Below, piece by piece: positions 53,024 to 61,465 of a stretch of 64,000 nucleotides of DNA; the stretch's first letter is position 1, and every line of letters begins with the position of its first letter. Under the pieces are notes generated by a model that was not told the origin of the DNA, made no database searches, and saw nothing but the letters and a program-made list of their open reading frames with translations. The DNA lies in contig JAQUHA010000002.1 of assembly GCA_028683855.1 (NCBI GenBank), positions 105,666-169,665 on the forward strand. Direction: 5' to 3'. This DNA is from Desulfuromonadaceae bacterium (lineage in GTDB: Bacteria > Desulfobacterota > Desulfuromonadia > Geobacterales > Pseudopelobacteraceae). A program made the translations under genes and the position numbers.

Positions 53024-54436
53024 ATGTTTTTGTCACGTTTTTTTGCGGTTAATACTCTGATTTTAGGGCTGATTTTTGCGTTGTTGCAAACTGCAGTGGT
53101 CGATGCAAAACCGTTTAGTCCGGATTTTGTTGTTCTCGCTAAAAAGCTGAATCCAACAGTTGTTAATATCCGTACCACAAAAAATATTAAGCCTAAACAG
53201 CGAGTTCGTAGACCACAACAGCAAAATCCTTTTGGGGATAATTTTTTCGATGATTTCTTTAACCGTTTTTATGATGGAGTGCCTCAACAGAGATCTCGTC
53301 GTGAACAGAGTCTTGGTACAGGTTTTATAATAAGTTCAGACGGTTATATACTTACTAATAACCATGTAGTAAACGGTGCAGACGAGGTTATGGTTAAGTT
53401 GTCTGATGGAAGGGAGGTAAAGGGGGAGATAAAAGGCTCAGATGAGAAAGTTGACCTTGCTCTGATCAAAATAAATGAAAAGGGTGAACTCCCTTTTGCT
53501 GAGTTAGGTGACAGTGATAAGCTTGAAGTCGGTGAGTGGGTTATGGCTATAGGTAACCCTTTTGGTCTTTCCCATACCGTAACAGCAGGTATTGTGAGTG
53601 CTAAAGGGCGGGTTATCGGCAGTGGTCCATACGATGATTTTATACAGACGGATGCTTCCATAAATCCAGGTAACTCCGGTGGTCCGCTTTTTAGTTCCGG
53701 TGGTAAAGTCATTGGCATTAATACGGCTATTATTGCCGGGAGCGGTGGTGGAATTGGTTTTGCCATTCCAGTCAGCGTGGCTAAAACAATCGTCAATCAA
53801 CTGCGAGAAACCGGCAAAGTTACAAGAGGATATATTGGTGTTCGTTTTCAGCCCCTTACGGCTGACCTCGCTAAATCATTCGGACTCGAATCTGATAAAG
53901 GAGCGTTGATAGCATCCGTTGAGAAAGATACTCCTGCAGAAAAAGCCGGATTAAAACCTGGTGACGTTATCCTTGAATTTGATGGTAAGCAGATAAATGA
54001 GGGGGGCGAGCTCCCCCGCTATGTTGCTGTAACCCCTATCGACAAGGAAGTACAACTTGTTATCTTTCGTGATGGTGCTAAAAAAGTGGTCTCACTTGTG
54101 GTTGGAACTTTAAGCGAAGGTGATGATTCTGTCATAGATGGTAAGGATAGTGACAGGTTCGGTGTAGTAGTTGAAGAGGTTAGGAAAGAACACGCCGAAA
54201 AGTTTGGTATCCGTGAAATTAAGGGGCTGGTTATAACTGGGGTTAAACCGGGTTCTTCTGCTGAAGATGTCGGAATAACTGCAGGTTCTGTAATTATCGA
54301 GGTGAACGGTCAAAAACCTCAAACTGTTAAGGAGTATACCTCCGCTGTTTCCAAAATTAAAAGTGGTGAAGTCGTTCGTCTTCTGCTTAGACGTTCTGAC
54401 GGCTCTGTTCATTACGTTGCATTTAAAGCGGATTAG
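53024..54436 (+). CDS. degP: DegP/DegQ-type periplasmic serine protease
   Basis: Start set at ATG 53024, with AAGGGGG upstream; the open frame reaches back 159 bases but without a signal sequence. The 470-residue protein has a signal peptide (about 1-25, ending VVDA), a trypsin-like domain with His114 (TNNHVV), Asp144 (KVDLALI) and Ser218 (GNSGGP), and two PDZ domains (about 290-375 and 390-465). It degrades or refolds damaged exported proteins as an oligomer. The Q-rich loop (RRPQQQNPFGDNFFDDFF) after the first strands is the LA-loop. It follows the orphan regulator by 127 bp. Confidence 0.93.
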   Translation: MFLSRFFAVNTLILGLIFALLQTAVVDAKPFSPDFVVLAKKLNPTVVNIRTTKNIKPKQRVRRPQQQNPFGDNFFDDFFNRFYDGVPQQRSRREQSLGTGFIISSDGYILTNNHVVNGADEVMVKLSDGREVKGEIKGSDEKVDLALIKINEKGELPFAELGDSDKLEVGEWVMAIGNPFGLSHTVTAGIVSAKGRVIGSGPYDDFIQTDASINPGNSGGPLFSSGGKVIGINTAIIAGSGGGIGFAIPVSVAKTIVNQLRETGKVTRGYIGVRFQPLTADLAKSFGLESDKGALIASVEKDTPAEKAGLKPGDVILEFDGKQINEGGELPRYVAVTPIDKEVQLVIFRDGAKKVVSLVVGTLSEGDDSVIDGKDSDRFGVVVEEVRKEHAEKFGIREIKGLVITGVKPGSSAEDVGITAGSVIIEVNGQKPQTVKEYTSAVSKIKSGEVVRLLLRRSDGSVHYVAFKAD

Positions 54437-54483
54437 AGTCACATTACTACGGTTTTATCGCTCGCCGCACCACTGGAGAAAAA

Positions 54484-55458
54484 ATGTCGAACAGATATAT
54501 GCAGCCACTTAGAATCGTCATCCAGTTCGGTTTTATCGGATTTATGGTCTGGCTTGGTTTCAGTTTCTTTAAATTCGTAGAGGCTGTTCGGTTAGGAGGG
54601 GCTGTATCTGTTGATATGCGCCCCGGTGGAGTTGAAGCATTTCTTCCTATTTCCGGACTGATGGGAACCGCCTCTTATCTTAAGAACGGTGAAATAAATT
54701 CGATACACCCGGCTGCAGTCGTTGTCTTTTTAACTGTAATACTGCTCTCGCTGCTTCTCAGGCGTTCATTCTGTTCATGGATATGTCCTGTCGCTGCAAT
54801 ATCCGAATGCGGCTGGAAGGGTGGATTTCGAATATTCGGTCGTAATATTCATCTGCCGACATGGCTTGATATTGCTTTAAGGAGTCTGAAATATCTTCTT
54901 TTGGCGTTCTTCATCTTTTTTATTGTTATAGCTATGTCCCCTGATGCTTTGATACGTTTTATTCATTCGGATTATCATAAGATTGCAGATGTGAGGCTGA
55001 TGAATTTCTTTCTGCATATTTCATCACTCGCCTTAAGCATAATTGTCGCGCTGATCTTTTTCTCGCTGCTGCTTCGTAATCCATTCTGCCGTTATCTCTG
55101 CCCTTATGGAGCGCTCCTTGGTTTGGTTGCAACTCTTTCTCCGCTAAGGGTGACAAGGGATTCTGAACGCTGTATATCCTGTGGCGTATGCAGTCAGGTT
55201 TGTCCGACAAATATTGATGTAATGCACAGTACCGCTGTGACCTCGCCTGAATGTATAGCTTGCTGGCGCTGTATAAGTCATTGCCGTTTCAATGAAGCAC
55301 TCACGATGAGAGTTGGTCGCAAGTATGCTATTTCTGGTTTACTGTTTGCTGCTCTGCTCGTGCTTATTTTCTGGGGTGGGAGTGCAATAGGAAAAGTCAG
55401 CGGACATTGGGATTCATCTCTTGATATTTCTGAATATAGACGTCTACTGATCAAATAA
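54484..55458 (+). CDS. NapH/YccM-like polyferredoxin membrane protein
   Basis: A 324-residue inner-membrane protein with about five transmembrane helices. It has two CxxxCP motifs in membrane loops (FCSWICPVAA about 98-107 and FCRYLCPYGA about 203-212), and near the C-terminus two ferredoxin-type 4Fe-4S motifs (CISCGVCSQVCP and CIACWRCISHC). This is the NapH/CcoG-like layout for passing electrons across or along the membrane. No nap or fix genes are nearby, so the electron donor and acceptor are unknown. CTGGAG precedes the ATG. It is separated from the thiamine operon by a promoter and riboswitch. Confidence 0.85.
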   Translation: MSNRYMQPLRIVIQFGFIGFMVWLGFSFFKFVEAVRLGGAVSVDMRPGGVEAFLPISGLMGTASYLKNGEINSIHPAAVVVFLTVILLSLLLRRSFCSWICPVAAISECGWKGGFRIFGRNIHLPTWLDIALRSLKYLLLAFFIFFIVIAMSPDALIRFIHSDYHKIADVRLMNFFLHISSLALSIIVALIFFSLLLRNPFCRYLCPYGALLGLVATLSPLRVTRDSERCISCGVCSQVCPTNIDVMHSTAVTSPECIACWRCISHCRFNEALTMRVGRKYAISGLLFAALLVLIFWGGSAIGKVSGHWDSSLDISEYRRLLIK

Positions 55459-55500
55459 TATTCCTTGTAGCTAAGTTTTGTAATAATTCTTCTGTACTGA

Positions 55501-55529
55501 TTGACATTAATGTCTCATTCCAGTAATGT
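55501..55529 (+). promoter_or_regulatory. Sigma-70 promoter of the thiamine operon
   Basis: Perfect TTGACA (55501-55506), 17-bp spacer, TAATGT (55524-55529). Transcription would begin near 55536, just before the riboswitch aptamer. Confidence 0.75.
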
Positions 55530-55544
55530 ACCCACTCAAACAAG

Positions 55545-55707
55545 GCCACTGGGGGAGTTCATAGAACTGAGATCCGACTGATGCGGTGAGCGCACGGCGG
55601 GAACCCTTTGCACCTGATCCGGGTAATTCCGGCGTAGGAAAGCGGCTTGCGGGATATAGTCTGTATCCAGCCGCCTGATGTTGTTATGTCAGAGCGGCTT
55701 TTTTTTT
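55545..55707 (+). ncRNA. TPP riboswitch with terminator/antiterminator
   Basis: The aptamer occupies about 55545-55646: GCCACT and AGCGGC close P1, and the core sequences ACTGAGAT (55565-55572), ACCCTTTGCACCTGATC (55603-55619) and GGCGTAGGAAAG (55631-55642) are standard TPP-binding elements. The expression platform is readable. AGCCGC (55669-55674) can pair either with GCGGCT at 55642-55647 (antiterminator, using the 3' side of P1) or with GCGGCT at 55694-55699 (terminator, reinforced by CTGA/TCAG and nine T residues). TPP binding holds P1 and frees AGCCGC for the terminator, so the thi genes are shut off when TPP is plentiful. Confidence 0.95.
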
Positions 55708-55735
55708 GTAAATTTCTGAACAGAGGGTTTACGTT

Positions 55736-57220
55736 ATGGGCGAAACAAAACCATTCCGGCTTGTTGTGAATAAAACTTCGCAAAAACCTGATATTTCAGG
55801 AGTCTATCTGATTACAGATCAGGAACCCAACCTTATTGAGAGAGTTAGTATCGCGCTAAAGGGTGGGGCTTCAACTCTTCAGTATCGTGCAAAGGGCATT
55901 GGCTATAGTGAGCGGATCTGCGAAGGAATGGAGTTGAAACGCCTGACTGCCCGATTCGGTGTGTCATTTATAGTTAATGATGATGTCAGACTTGCCAGGG
56001 ATCTTGACGCTGATGGTGTTCATCTTGGGCAGGATGACGGTAATATTGTGGAAGCGCGTATGCTGCTTGGGCCTGACAAGCTGATAGGCAAATCTACACA
56101 TAATCTGGAAGAAGCCCTGCTTGCAGAAAATGAAGGTGCCGATTATATCGGTTTTGGTGCTATTTATCCTACTAAAAGTAAATTGGTCTCCTGCGTTCCG
56201 GGTATTAAAGGACTCCAGTCTGTAAAAGGCAACATAAATATTCCGGTTGTTGCAATTGGTGGAATAACCTCAGCCACCGCTGCCGATGTAATTGATTCCG
56301 GAGCAAATGCCATAGCAGTGATTTCTTCTGTACTCTCAAACTCCAAGCCTGATATTGCCGCTGCTGAACTTTTACTGATGTTCAATAGAGCATCTGCATA
56401 TCCGCGTGGCAATGTTCTTTCTGTTGCCGGTAGTGATTCAGGTGGTGGGGCTGGAATCCAGGCGGATATAAAGACAGTTAGTCTGCTTGGCAGTTATGCG
56501 GCAACAGTATTGACTGCGCTGACTGCTCAAAATACGCGTGGTGTTTCAGCAATTCACGGACTTCCTCCTTCATTTGTTATTGAACAGCTTGATACTGTTC
56601 TTGCAGACATTCCAATTGATGTGATAAAGACAGGAATGCTGCATACGCCTGCAATAATTGGTGCTTTGGCAGAACGGCTTAGTGAAAGAAAAGTATATAT
56701 TCCGATGGTAATTGATCCTGTAATGATTGCGAAGGGTGGAGCGACACTCCTCGAGCGTGAGGCGATACAGCTTTTTGCAGATCAATTATTGCCTATGTCT
56801 TATCTATTGACACCGAATATTCCAGAGGCTGAGCGTATTCTTGGCAGGACAATCAGGAATGAGGGTGAGATGGAAGAGGCGGCGCAACATCTCCACTCAA
56901 TGGGGGCGGCTAATGTTCTGATCAAGGGTGGGCATTTAAGTAGCAGTACTTCAACAGATATACTTTTTGATGGCACAAGATTTCACTATTTCAGCTCGGA
57001 TCGTATCTTCAGCAGTAATACGCATGGAACAGGCTGTAGTTATGCGTCGGCTATTGCTGCTTTTATATCTCAGGGTGAAACTTTGCTGTCAGCGGTTGGA
57101 CAGGCAAAAACTTTTATTACCTCTGCTATTGCCAGCGCCAGAACATTAGGTAGAGGGCATAGTCCAATTAACCATTTTATGGCTGCACAAGAATTAAATA
57201 AAAAAGGATCTAATTTATGA
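55736..57220 (+). CDS. thiED: Bifunctional thiamine phosphate synthase / HMP(-P) kinase (ThiE-ThiD fusion)
   Basis: A 494-residue fusion. Residues about 20-215 are ThiE: STLQYRAKG (diphosphate-binding Gln, Arg and Lys), GVHLGQDDG and VVAIGGITSA, joining HMP-PP and thiazole phosphate into thiamine phosphate. Residues about 228-490 are ThiD: SVAGSDSGGGAGIQADIKT at the start, IDPVMIAKGG, and the phosphate-binding GTGCSYASAIAA near the C-terminus, phosphorylating HMP and HMP-P with ATP. The start follows the riboswitch terminator by 29 bp. The gene overlaps thiC by 4 bp, so three consecutive steps are made together. Confidence 0.95.
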   Translation: MGETKPFRLVVNKTSQKPDISGVYLITDQEPNLIERVSIALKGGASTLQYRAKGIGYSERICEGMELKRLTARFGVSFIVNDDVRLARDLDADGVHLGQDDGNIVEARMLLGPDKLIGKSTHNLEEALLAENEGADYIGFGAIYPTKSKLVSCVPGIKGLQSVKGNINIPVVAIGGITSATAADVIDSGANAIAVISSVLSNSKPDIAAAELLLMFNRASAYPRGNVLSVAGSDSGGGAGIQADIKTVSLLGSYAATVLTALTAQNTRGVSAIHGLPPSFVIEQLDTVLADIPIDVIKTGMLHTPAIIGALAERLSERKVYIPMVIDPVMIAKGGATLLEREAIQLFADQLLPMSYLLTPNIPEAERILGRTIRNEGEMEEAAQHLHSMGAANVLIKGGHLSSSTSTDILFDGTRFHYFSSDRIFSSNTHGTGCSYASAIAAFISQGETLLSAVGQAKTFITSAIASARTLGRGHSPINHFMAAQELNKKGSNL

Positions 57221-58503
57221 CTCAGCTTGAATATGCCCGTCGTGGTGTTATAACCGAAAAAATGCAGATTGCAGCAGCATCTGAAGGGGTTACACCCGAA
57301 TTTATCCGTGATGGTATTGCAGCAGGTAACATAATTATCTGCCACAATATAAAACATTCCAATGGTACTCCGTTGGCTGTTGGTGCCGGACTGCGTACTA
57401 AAGTAAATGCCAATATAGGCTCTTCGTCTGATGATATGAATATGGAAAATGAACTTGAAAAAGCTCGTGTTGCCGTCAGATATGGTGCTGATGCAATTAT
57501 GGATTTATCAACCGGAGGGCCTGTAGATGAGATCAGAAAAGCAATTATTGCGGAAACTAATGCCTGCATAGGTACGGTGCCGCTTTATCAGGCGGCTCTG
57601 GATGCAGTGCGAAATAAAAAAAAAGCGATAGTTGATATGACGGTTGATGATATTTTTGCAGGTATCATCAAGCATGCCGAGGATGGTGTAGACTTTATTA
57701 CAGTTCATTGCGGTGTAACACGCAGCACTGTCGAGCGAATGAAGAATGAAGGTCGTATTATGGATGTAGTTTCGCGTGGTGGTGCATTCACCATCGAATG
57801 GATGACTTATAACAACAAAGAAAACCCTCTTTTTGAACATTTCGATAAGCTTCTTGAAATTACAAAAGAGTATGACATGACTCTTTCACTTGGCGATGGT
57901 TTCCGCCCCGGCTGTCTGGCAGATGCCACTGATCGCGCGCAGATTCATGAACTGCTTCTGCTGGGTGAGTTGACACAGCGTGCACAGGAAGCAGGTGTAC
58001 AGGTTATGATCGAAGGCCCAGGTCATGTCCCGTTGAACCAGATACAGACAAATATTCAGCTGCAGAAACGGCTCTGCCATGGAGCTCCGTTTTATGTTTT
58101 GGGACCTCTTGTTACAGATATAGCACCCGGCTATGATCATATTACCTGTGCAATAGGGGGTGCAGTTGCAGCTTCTGCAGGAGCTGACTTTCTCTGTTAT
58201 GTGACACCTTCAGAGCACCTCTGTCTGCCCAATGTGCAGGATGTGCGCGACGGTGTTATTGCAACCCGTATTGCTGCGCATGCCGGAGATATTGCAAAGG
58301 GTGTAAAGGGAGCTATGGCAAAGGATATTGCTATGGCAAAATGCAGAAAAAAACTTGATTGGGAGGGGCAGTTTGATTTGGCTATGGATTCAGACAAAGC
58401 AAGGGAATACAGAGCTAATTCACCAGTCTCCGACCATGGCGCCTGCACTATGTGCGGGGAGTTCTGTGCATATAAGTTAATGGACGATGCAATGAAGAGA
58501 TAG
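57217..58503 (+). CDS. thiC: Phosphomethylpyrimidine synthase ThiC (short form)
   Basis: A 428-residue radical-SAM enzyme that rearranges aminoimidazole ribotide into HMP phosphate in the cytoplasm. It has the family's conserved RxxGxxxEWM-type block (RGGAFTIEWM), the LSLGDGFRPG segment and IEGPGHVPLNQ. The C-terminal Fe-S motif reads CTMCGEFC, that is CX2CX3C, one residue shorter than the CX2CX4C of the long ThiC. The length also fits the short ThiC form found in anaerobes. It is coupled to thiED by overlap and controlled by the TPP riboswitch upstream. A strong bidirectional terminator follows. Confidence 0.95.
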   Translation: MTQLEYARRGVITEKMQIAAASEGVTPEFIRDGIAAGNIIICHNIKHSNGTPLAVGAGLRTKVNANIGSSSDDMNMENELEKARVAVRYGADAIMDLSTGGPVDEIRKAIIAETNACIGTVPLYQAALDAVRNKKKAIVDMTVDDIFAGIIKHAEDGVDFITVHCGVTRSTVERMKNEGRIMDVVSRGGAFTIEWMTYNNKENPLFEHFDKLLEITKEYDMTLSLGDGFRPGCLADATDRAQIHELLLLGELTQRAQEAGVQVMIEGPGHVPLNQIQTNIQLQKRLCHGAPFYVLGPLVTDIAPGYDHITCAIGGAVAASAGADFLCYVTPSEHLCLPNVQDVRDGVIATRIAAHAGDIAKGVKGAMAKDIAMAKCRKKLDWEGQFDLAMDSDKAREYRANSPVSDHGACTMCGEFCAYKLMDDAMKR

Positions 58504-58537
58504 TTTGTACTCTGTTGTTTGAGTCTTCTAAATATAC

Positions 58538-58580
58538 AAGACCTCTGGAGAAGTTTAACGCTCCAGAGGTCTTATGTTTT
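58538..58580. terminator. Bidirectional terminator between thiC and the DUF1015 gene
   Basis: AAGACCTCTGGAG (58538-58550) pairs perfectly with CTCCAGAGGTCTT (58561-58573) around a 10-base loop, with six T residues shortly after (58576-58581). Confidence 0.92.
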
Positions 58581-58601
58581 TTAACGGTTATGTGTTTCCT
58601 G

Positions 58602-59843
58602 TCAGGAAAGCTTGTGAACAAAAAGCCCGCTACGGAGTTTAGGTTCAAACCATGTAGATTTTGGTGGCATTATCTGATCCTGATCAGCCAGTTCGATAAG
58701 TTCCTGAATAGAAGTTGGATGAAGTGCGAAGGCAACAGCGTATTCACCTGAATCTACCAGTCTGACTAACTCATCATTGCCACGTATACCACCTACAAAA
58801 TGAATCCGCTGATCGGTACGTGGATTACTTATGCCGAGTAGTGGAGAGAGAAGTGAGTTTTGCAGAATCGACACATCCAGTCTGCCAACAGTATCATCTT
58901 CGTTGACAATCTCAGGAAGAGCCCGAAGATGATGCCACTGAGAATTAAGATACATTCCTAAAATGTGTCGCTCCGACGGAACAACAGGAATGGAAGATTT
59001 AGTTATTTCAAAATTTTTCCCGATTTCAGCTATGAGTTCAGCTACGGAGTGACCGTTAAGATCTTTAACCACCCTGTTGTACGGCATTATATTTAATTGA
59101 TTCTCAGGGAAAATAACAGTTAGGAATGAGTTGTACTCTTCGTTTCCTGTGTGGGTTGAATTCATTATACGTCTACTCTCCCGAACTCGGGCTGCTGCTG
59201 CGCTTCTGTGATGTCCGTCGGCAACATAAAGCCTTGGGATTGCGGCAAACAAAATTATAAGCCGCTCAATCAAGAGGCTATCAGTTATAACCCAGGCTGT
59301 GTGCCCGACTCCGTCTTCAGATACAAAATCATATTCCGGCAATCCATTAGTGACCCCCTCTATAATTCCTTCTACTTCTGAACAGGAGCGCGATAGATAG
59401 AATACAGGCTCATCATTGGCATCAAGGTAATCAATATGTTTAACACGATCTTCCTCTTTGTCTGCGCGGGTGTGTTCATGCTTTTTGATAACTCCGGACT
59501 CATAGTCATCAACGCTGGCGCATACCACCAGGCCTGTCTGCACAATAGCACCCATACGCTGGCGGTAAACGTAAAAACAGTCCCTATTCTCGAGCATAAA
59601 AACGCCACGTTTAATAAACTCCGCCAGATTAACCCTCCCCTGTTGATAAACTGATTCATCATGCGGGTCAACCTCCTGCGGCAGGTCTATTTCAGGACGT
59701 GAAATGTGCAGGAAACTATCTTTATTACCAGCCGCCATCAAGCGGGCCTCTTCAACATTCATTACGTCGTATGGCAGAGCAGAAACTTTCTCAACCAGAT
59801 CTTTTGAGGGGCGCAGAGCGCGGAATGGTTTTATAATTGCCAT
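58602..59843 (-). CDS. DUF1015-family protein
   Basis: A 413-residue cytoplasmic protein of normal DUF1015 length. The N-terminus MAIIKPFRALRP with SALPYDVMN, the middle KKHEHTRADKEEDRVKH and ADGHHRSAAAARV are the three conserved blocks of the family. The HEHT and DGHHR clusters suggest an enzyme, but no activity is established to my knowledge. GGAGAAG stands 6 bases before the ATG. It is convergent with thiC and runs in the same direction as the next gene (26-bp gap), so the NlpC/P60 gene is upstream in the same transcript direction and may be co-transcribed. Confidence 0.9.
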   Translation of the reverse strand: MAIIKPFRALRPSKDLVEKVSALPYDVMNVEEARLMAAGNKDSFLHISRPEIDLPQEVDPHDESVYQQGRVNLAEFIKRGVFMLENRDCFYVYRQRMGAIVQTGLVVCASVDDYESGVIKKHEHTRADKEEDRVKHIDYLDANDEPVFYLSRSCSEVEGIIEGVTNGLPEYDFVSEDGVGHTAWVITDSLLIERLIILFAAIPRLYVADGHHRSAAAARVRESRRIMNSTHTGNEEYNSFLTVIFPENQLNIMPYNRVVKDLNGHSVAELIAEIGKNFEITKSSIPVVPSERHILGMYLNSQWHHLRALPEIVNEDDTVGRLDVSILQNSLLSPLLGISNPRTDQRIHFVGGIRGNDELVRLVDSGEYAVAFALHPTSIQELIELADQDQIMPPKSTWFEPKLRSGLFVHKLS

Positions 59844-59869
59844 TGATTCTTCTCCGTGAACATCTAAAA

Positions 59870-60721
59870 CTAAAAATATCTCCTGGCTCCAACAAATCGT
59901 TTCTCAAAATAACTTTCATTTACTTTCGTTATTCGAATTTCCTCTCCTCTGCGAGGGGCGTGAACAAACCTGCCTCCACCGACATAGATACCTACGTGGG
60001 TAATTTTATCTTTGGCAGAGCCAAAGAAAACCAGATCTCCGTCTTGTAAACTCTCTTTTGACACCAGATCACCGGTTTTAAACTGCTCACGCGAAGTTCT
60101 CGGAATACTGAGACCGCAAAGATTATAGACTGCTCTTACAAAGCCGCTGCAATCCATACCATCAACAACATTGTTTCCACCCCATCGGTATGGAATCCCA
60201 ACAAATCGTTCTGCGGTCCTGGCTGCAATGGCGCCCATATCCTGAGTTGCTTTTGAACCGGTTTGTTCGGGCTCTTTTGGCGTAACAGGCTGAAGCGTGT
60301 TTGCAGGTTCTTTAATATGGGGCGGCTCAGCTTTTTGCCAACCAGCCTCCTTGGGTTTAGTAAAGACAATTTCGTTTGGCGGTGCAATGTAATAGCTGTT
60401 GATAAGCTGTTCTGCAACAAGTCTTCTGGCAATGGATACAGCTTTTTCCTTGCTGGGGAAATCACCGAAACGTACGGCGTAAAAACCGTTGTCTTTACGG
60501 AAATAGAAAGCCTCGATCCCCTTTGATTGCAATTTAGTTGTAAACCTCTCAGCATTTTTTACATCGTTGAAAGCCCCCATCTGTATCGCATAGCCAATCC
60601 GTTTTATAGCAGTGGATTTAGCTGCATGAGCAGTCAGAGACAAACCTATAATGCAGAAAACAATAATTTTAATACGAACGAGAATCGGTCTAAAATGTAA
60701 TCTGTCTTGTGAATATAGCAT
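59870..60721 (-). CDS. Exported NlpC/P60 peptidoglycan hydrolase with SPOR domain
   Basis: Start uncertain: the frame opens with TTG at 60796, but ATG 60721 puts the hydrophobic signal (IKIIVFCIIGLSLTAHA) near the N-terminus and is preferred; neither has an RBS. The product, about 283 residues, has a SPOR domain (about 43-115, YAIQMGAFNDVKNAE) that binds denuded glycan at the division site, a proline- and glutamate-rich linker, and an NlpC/P60 domain with the catalytic Cys in MDCSGFVRAVY and His in THVGIYVGGGRFVHAP. It should cut peptide cross-links in the cell wall. It lies 26 bp upstream of the DUF1015 gene. Confidence 0.85.
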   Translation of the reverse strand: MLYSQDRLHFRPILVRIKIIVFCIIGLSLTAHAAKSTAIKRIGYAIQMGAFNDVKNAERFTTKLQSKGIEAFYFRKDNGFYAVRFGDFPSKEKAVSIARRLVAEQLINSYYIAPPNEIVFTKPKEAGWQKAEPPHIKEPANTLQPVTPKEPEQTGSKATQDMGAIAARTAERFVGIPYRWGGNNVVDGMDCSGFVRAVYNLCGLSIPRTSREQFKTGDLVSKESLQDGDLVFFGSAKDKITHVGIYVGGGRFVHAPRRGEEIRITKVNESYFEKRFVGARRYF

Positions 60722-60850
60722 TTTCGGGATATTAGCCGTAATTTGAGTTTCGGTAAAGAAGAAATTTGGAATTAAACTGCCAAATGGAATTGACAACTAC
60801 TAAAGTATTAAGGTATTTTCCAAACCTCTTAAGGTTTGGCTGACTTGATT

Positions 60851-60900
60851 GCCATTTTAGCTCAGTTGGTATGGCACATCACTCGTAATGATGAGTTTGG
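60851..60900 (+). pseudogene. 5'-half relic of tRNA-Thr(CGT)
   Basis: GCCATTT is followed by a normal D-arm (TAGCTCAGTTGGTATGGC) and a perfect anticodon stem CATCA/TGATG with loop CTCGTAA (anticodon CGT at 60884-60886). After position 60893 there is no T-arm and no acceptor partner for GCCATTT. It stands about 80 bp before an intact tRNA-Thr(CGT). Confidence 0.75.
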
Positions 60901-60978
60901 TCAAAATAACGTAATAAATACCAGCTTGTTGATTGATAATTTAGCTCTGTAATTAGACTAAATTAGATAAATAGATAA

Positions 60979-61053
60979 GCCGCTGTGGCTCAGGGGTAGA
61001 GCAGCTCACTCGTAATGAGCAGGTCATCGGTTCAATTCCGATCAGCGGCTCCA
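60979..61053 (+). tRNA. tRNA-Thr(CGT)
   Basis: A complete 75-nt tRNA: acceptor GCCGCTG/CAGCGGC perfectly paired, D-arm, anticodon stem GCTCA/TGAGC with loop CTCGTAA (anticodon CGT at 61011-61013), T-arm with GGTTCAATTCC, discriminator T and encoded CCA. It is followed by a terminator. Confidence 0.97.
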
Positions 61054-61061
61054 TAAATTAA

Positions 61062-61095
61062 GGGGGTTACGGGTTTTCCGTATGCCCCTTTTTTA
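61062..61095 (+). terminator. Terminator after tRNA-Thr
   Basis: GGGG-T-TACGG (from 61063) pairs with CCGTA-TG-CCCC (to 61088), followed by six T residues. Confidence 0.85.
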
Positions 61096-61255
61096 TTGCG
61101 TAAATTAGACACTAAAATTGCCTTTATCTATGAGTCTTGTAGCTGCTTGGTTCGCAAACAGTGGCGGATAACTTCGTGTTGAGGTTGAAGCCTGGCTGGA
61201 GGCTCGTCAGAGAGTATGACGCAAAAACAGAAGAGATGATATTTAATACGGCATG

Positions 61256-61299
61256 AATAACAAAGGACTTACCCAGTATTGGCTAAGTCCTTTGTTATT
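61256..61299 (-). terminator. Terminator of the former tRNA-Arg gene
   Basis: A perfect 16-bp inverted repeat: AATAACAAAGGACTTA (61256-61271) and its complement (61284-61299) around a 12-base loop. It begins 2 bases after the CCA end of the minus-strand tRNA-Arg fragment, as expected of that gene's native terminator. Confidence 0.85.
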
Positions 61300-61301
61300 A
61301 T

Positions 61302-61346
61302 TGGTACGCCCGGCACGACTCGAACGTGCGACCTACGGCTTAGAAG
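61302..61346 (-). other. attachment site: 3' part of tRNA-Arg(TCT)
   Basis: Read on the minus strand this 45-bp piece is the 3' end of a tRNA: anticodon loop CTTCTAA (anticodon TCT), anticodon 3' stem GCCGT, variable AGGTC, a paired T-arm GCACG/CGTGC with TTCGAGT, acceptor strand CGGGCGT, A and CCA. Upstream of the anticodon loop the sequence no longer fits a tRNA (no ACGGC partner), so the gene is cut exactly there. This is the usual att core left by a tyrosine integrase; the integrase gene starts 240 bp away. The intact copy should lie at the far end of the element, outside the window. Confidence 0.88.
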
Positions 61347-61465
61347 TTTGTGAAATGGCACTTTCCCTACCTTATTCAAGTTCTACTATGTTCTGTAAAT
61401 GCTTGACATTCAATGGTTTATCCCTTATGTTGTTCTACAGGGTTTTACTCAATTCTTTCTAGTTT

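Noticed and set aside
60894..60978. Possible group I intron splitting the first tRNA-Thr
   Set aside because: The distance between the relic and the next tRNA is far too short for a group I intron, and the second tRNA has its own complete 5' half.
61140..61255. Possible transposase remnant between tRNA-Thr and tRNA-Arg
   Set aside because: A short open stretch ends at TGA near 61255, but it has no transposase motif and no terminal inverted repeats.
61253..61462. 69-codon plus-strand frame across the tRNA-Arg fragment
   Set aside because: It runs through a 16-bp terminator stem and a tRNA fragment, so the open frame is accidental.
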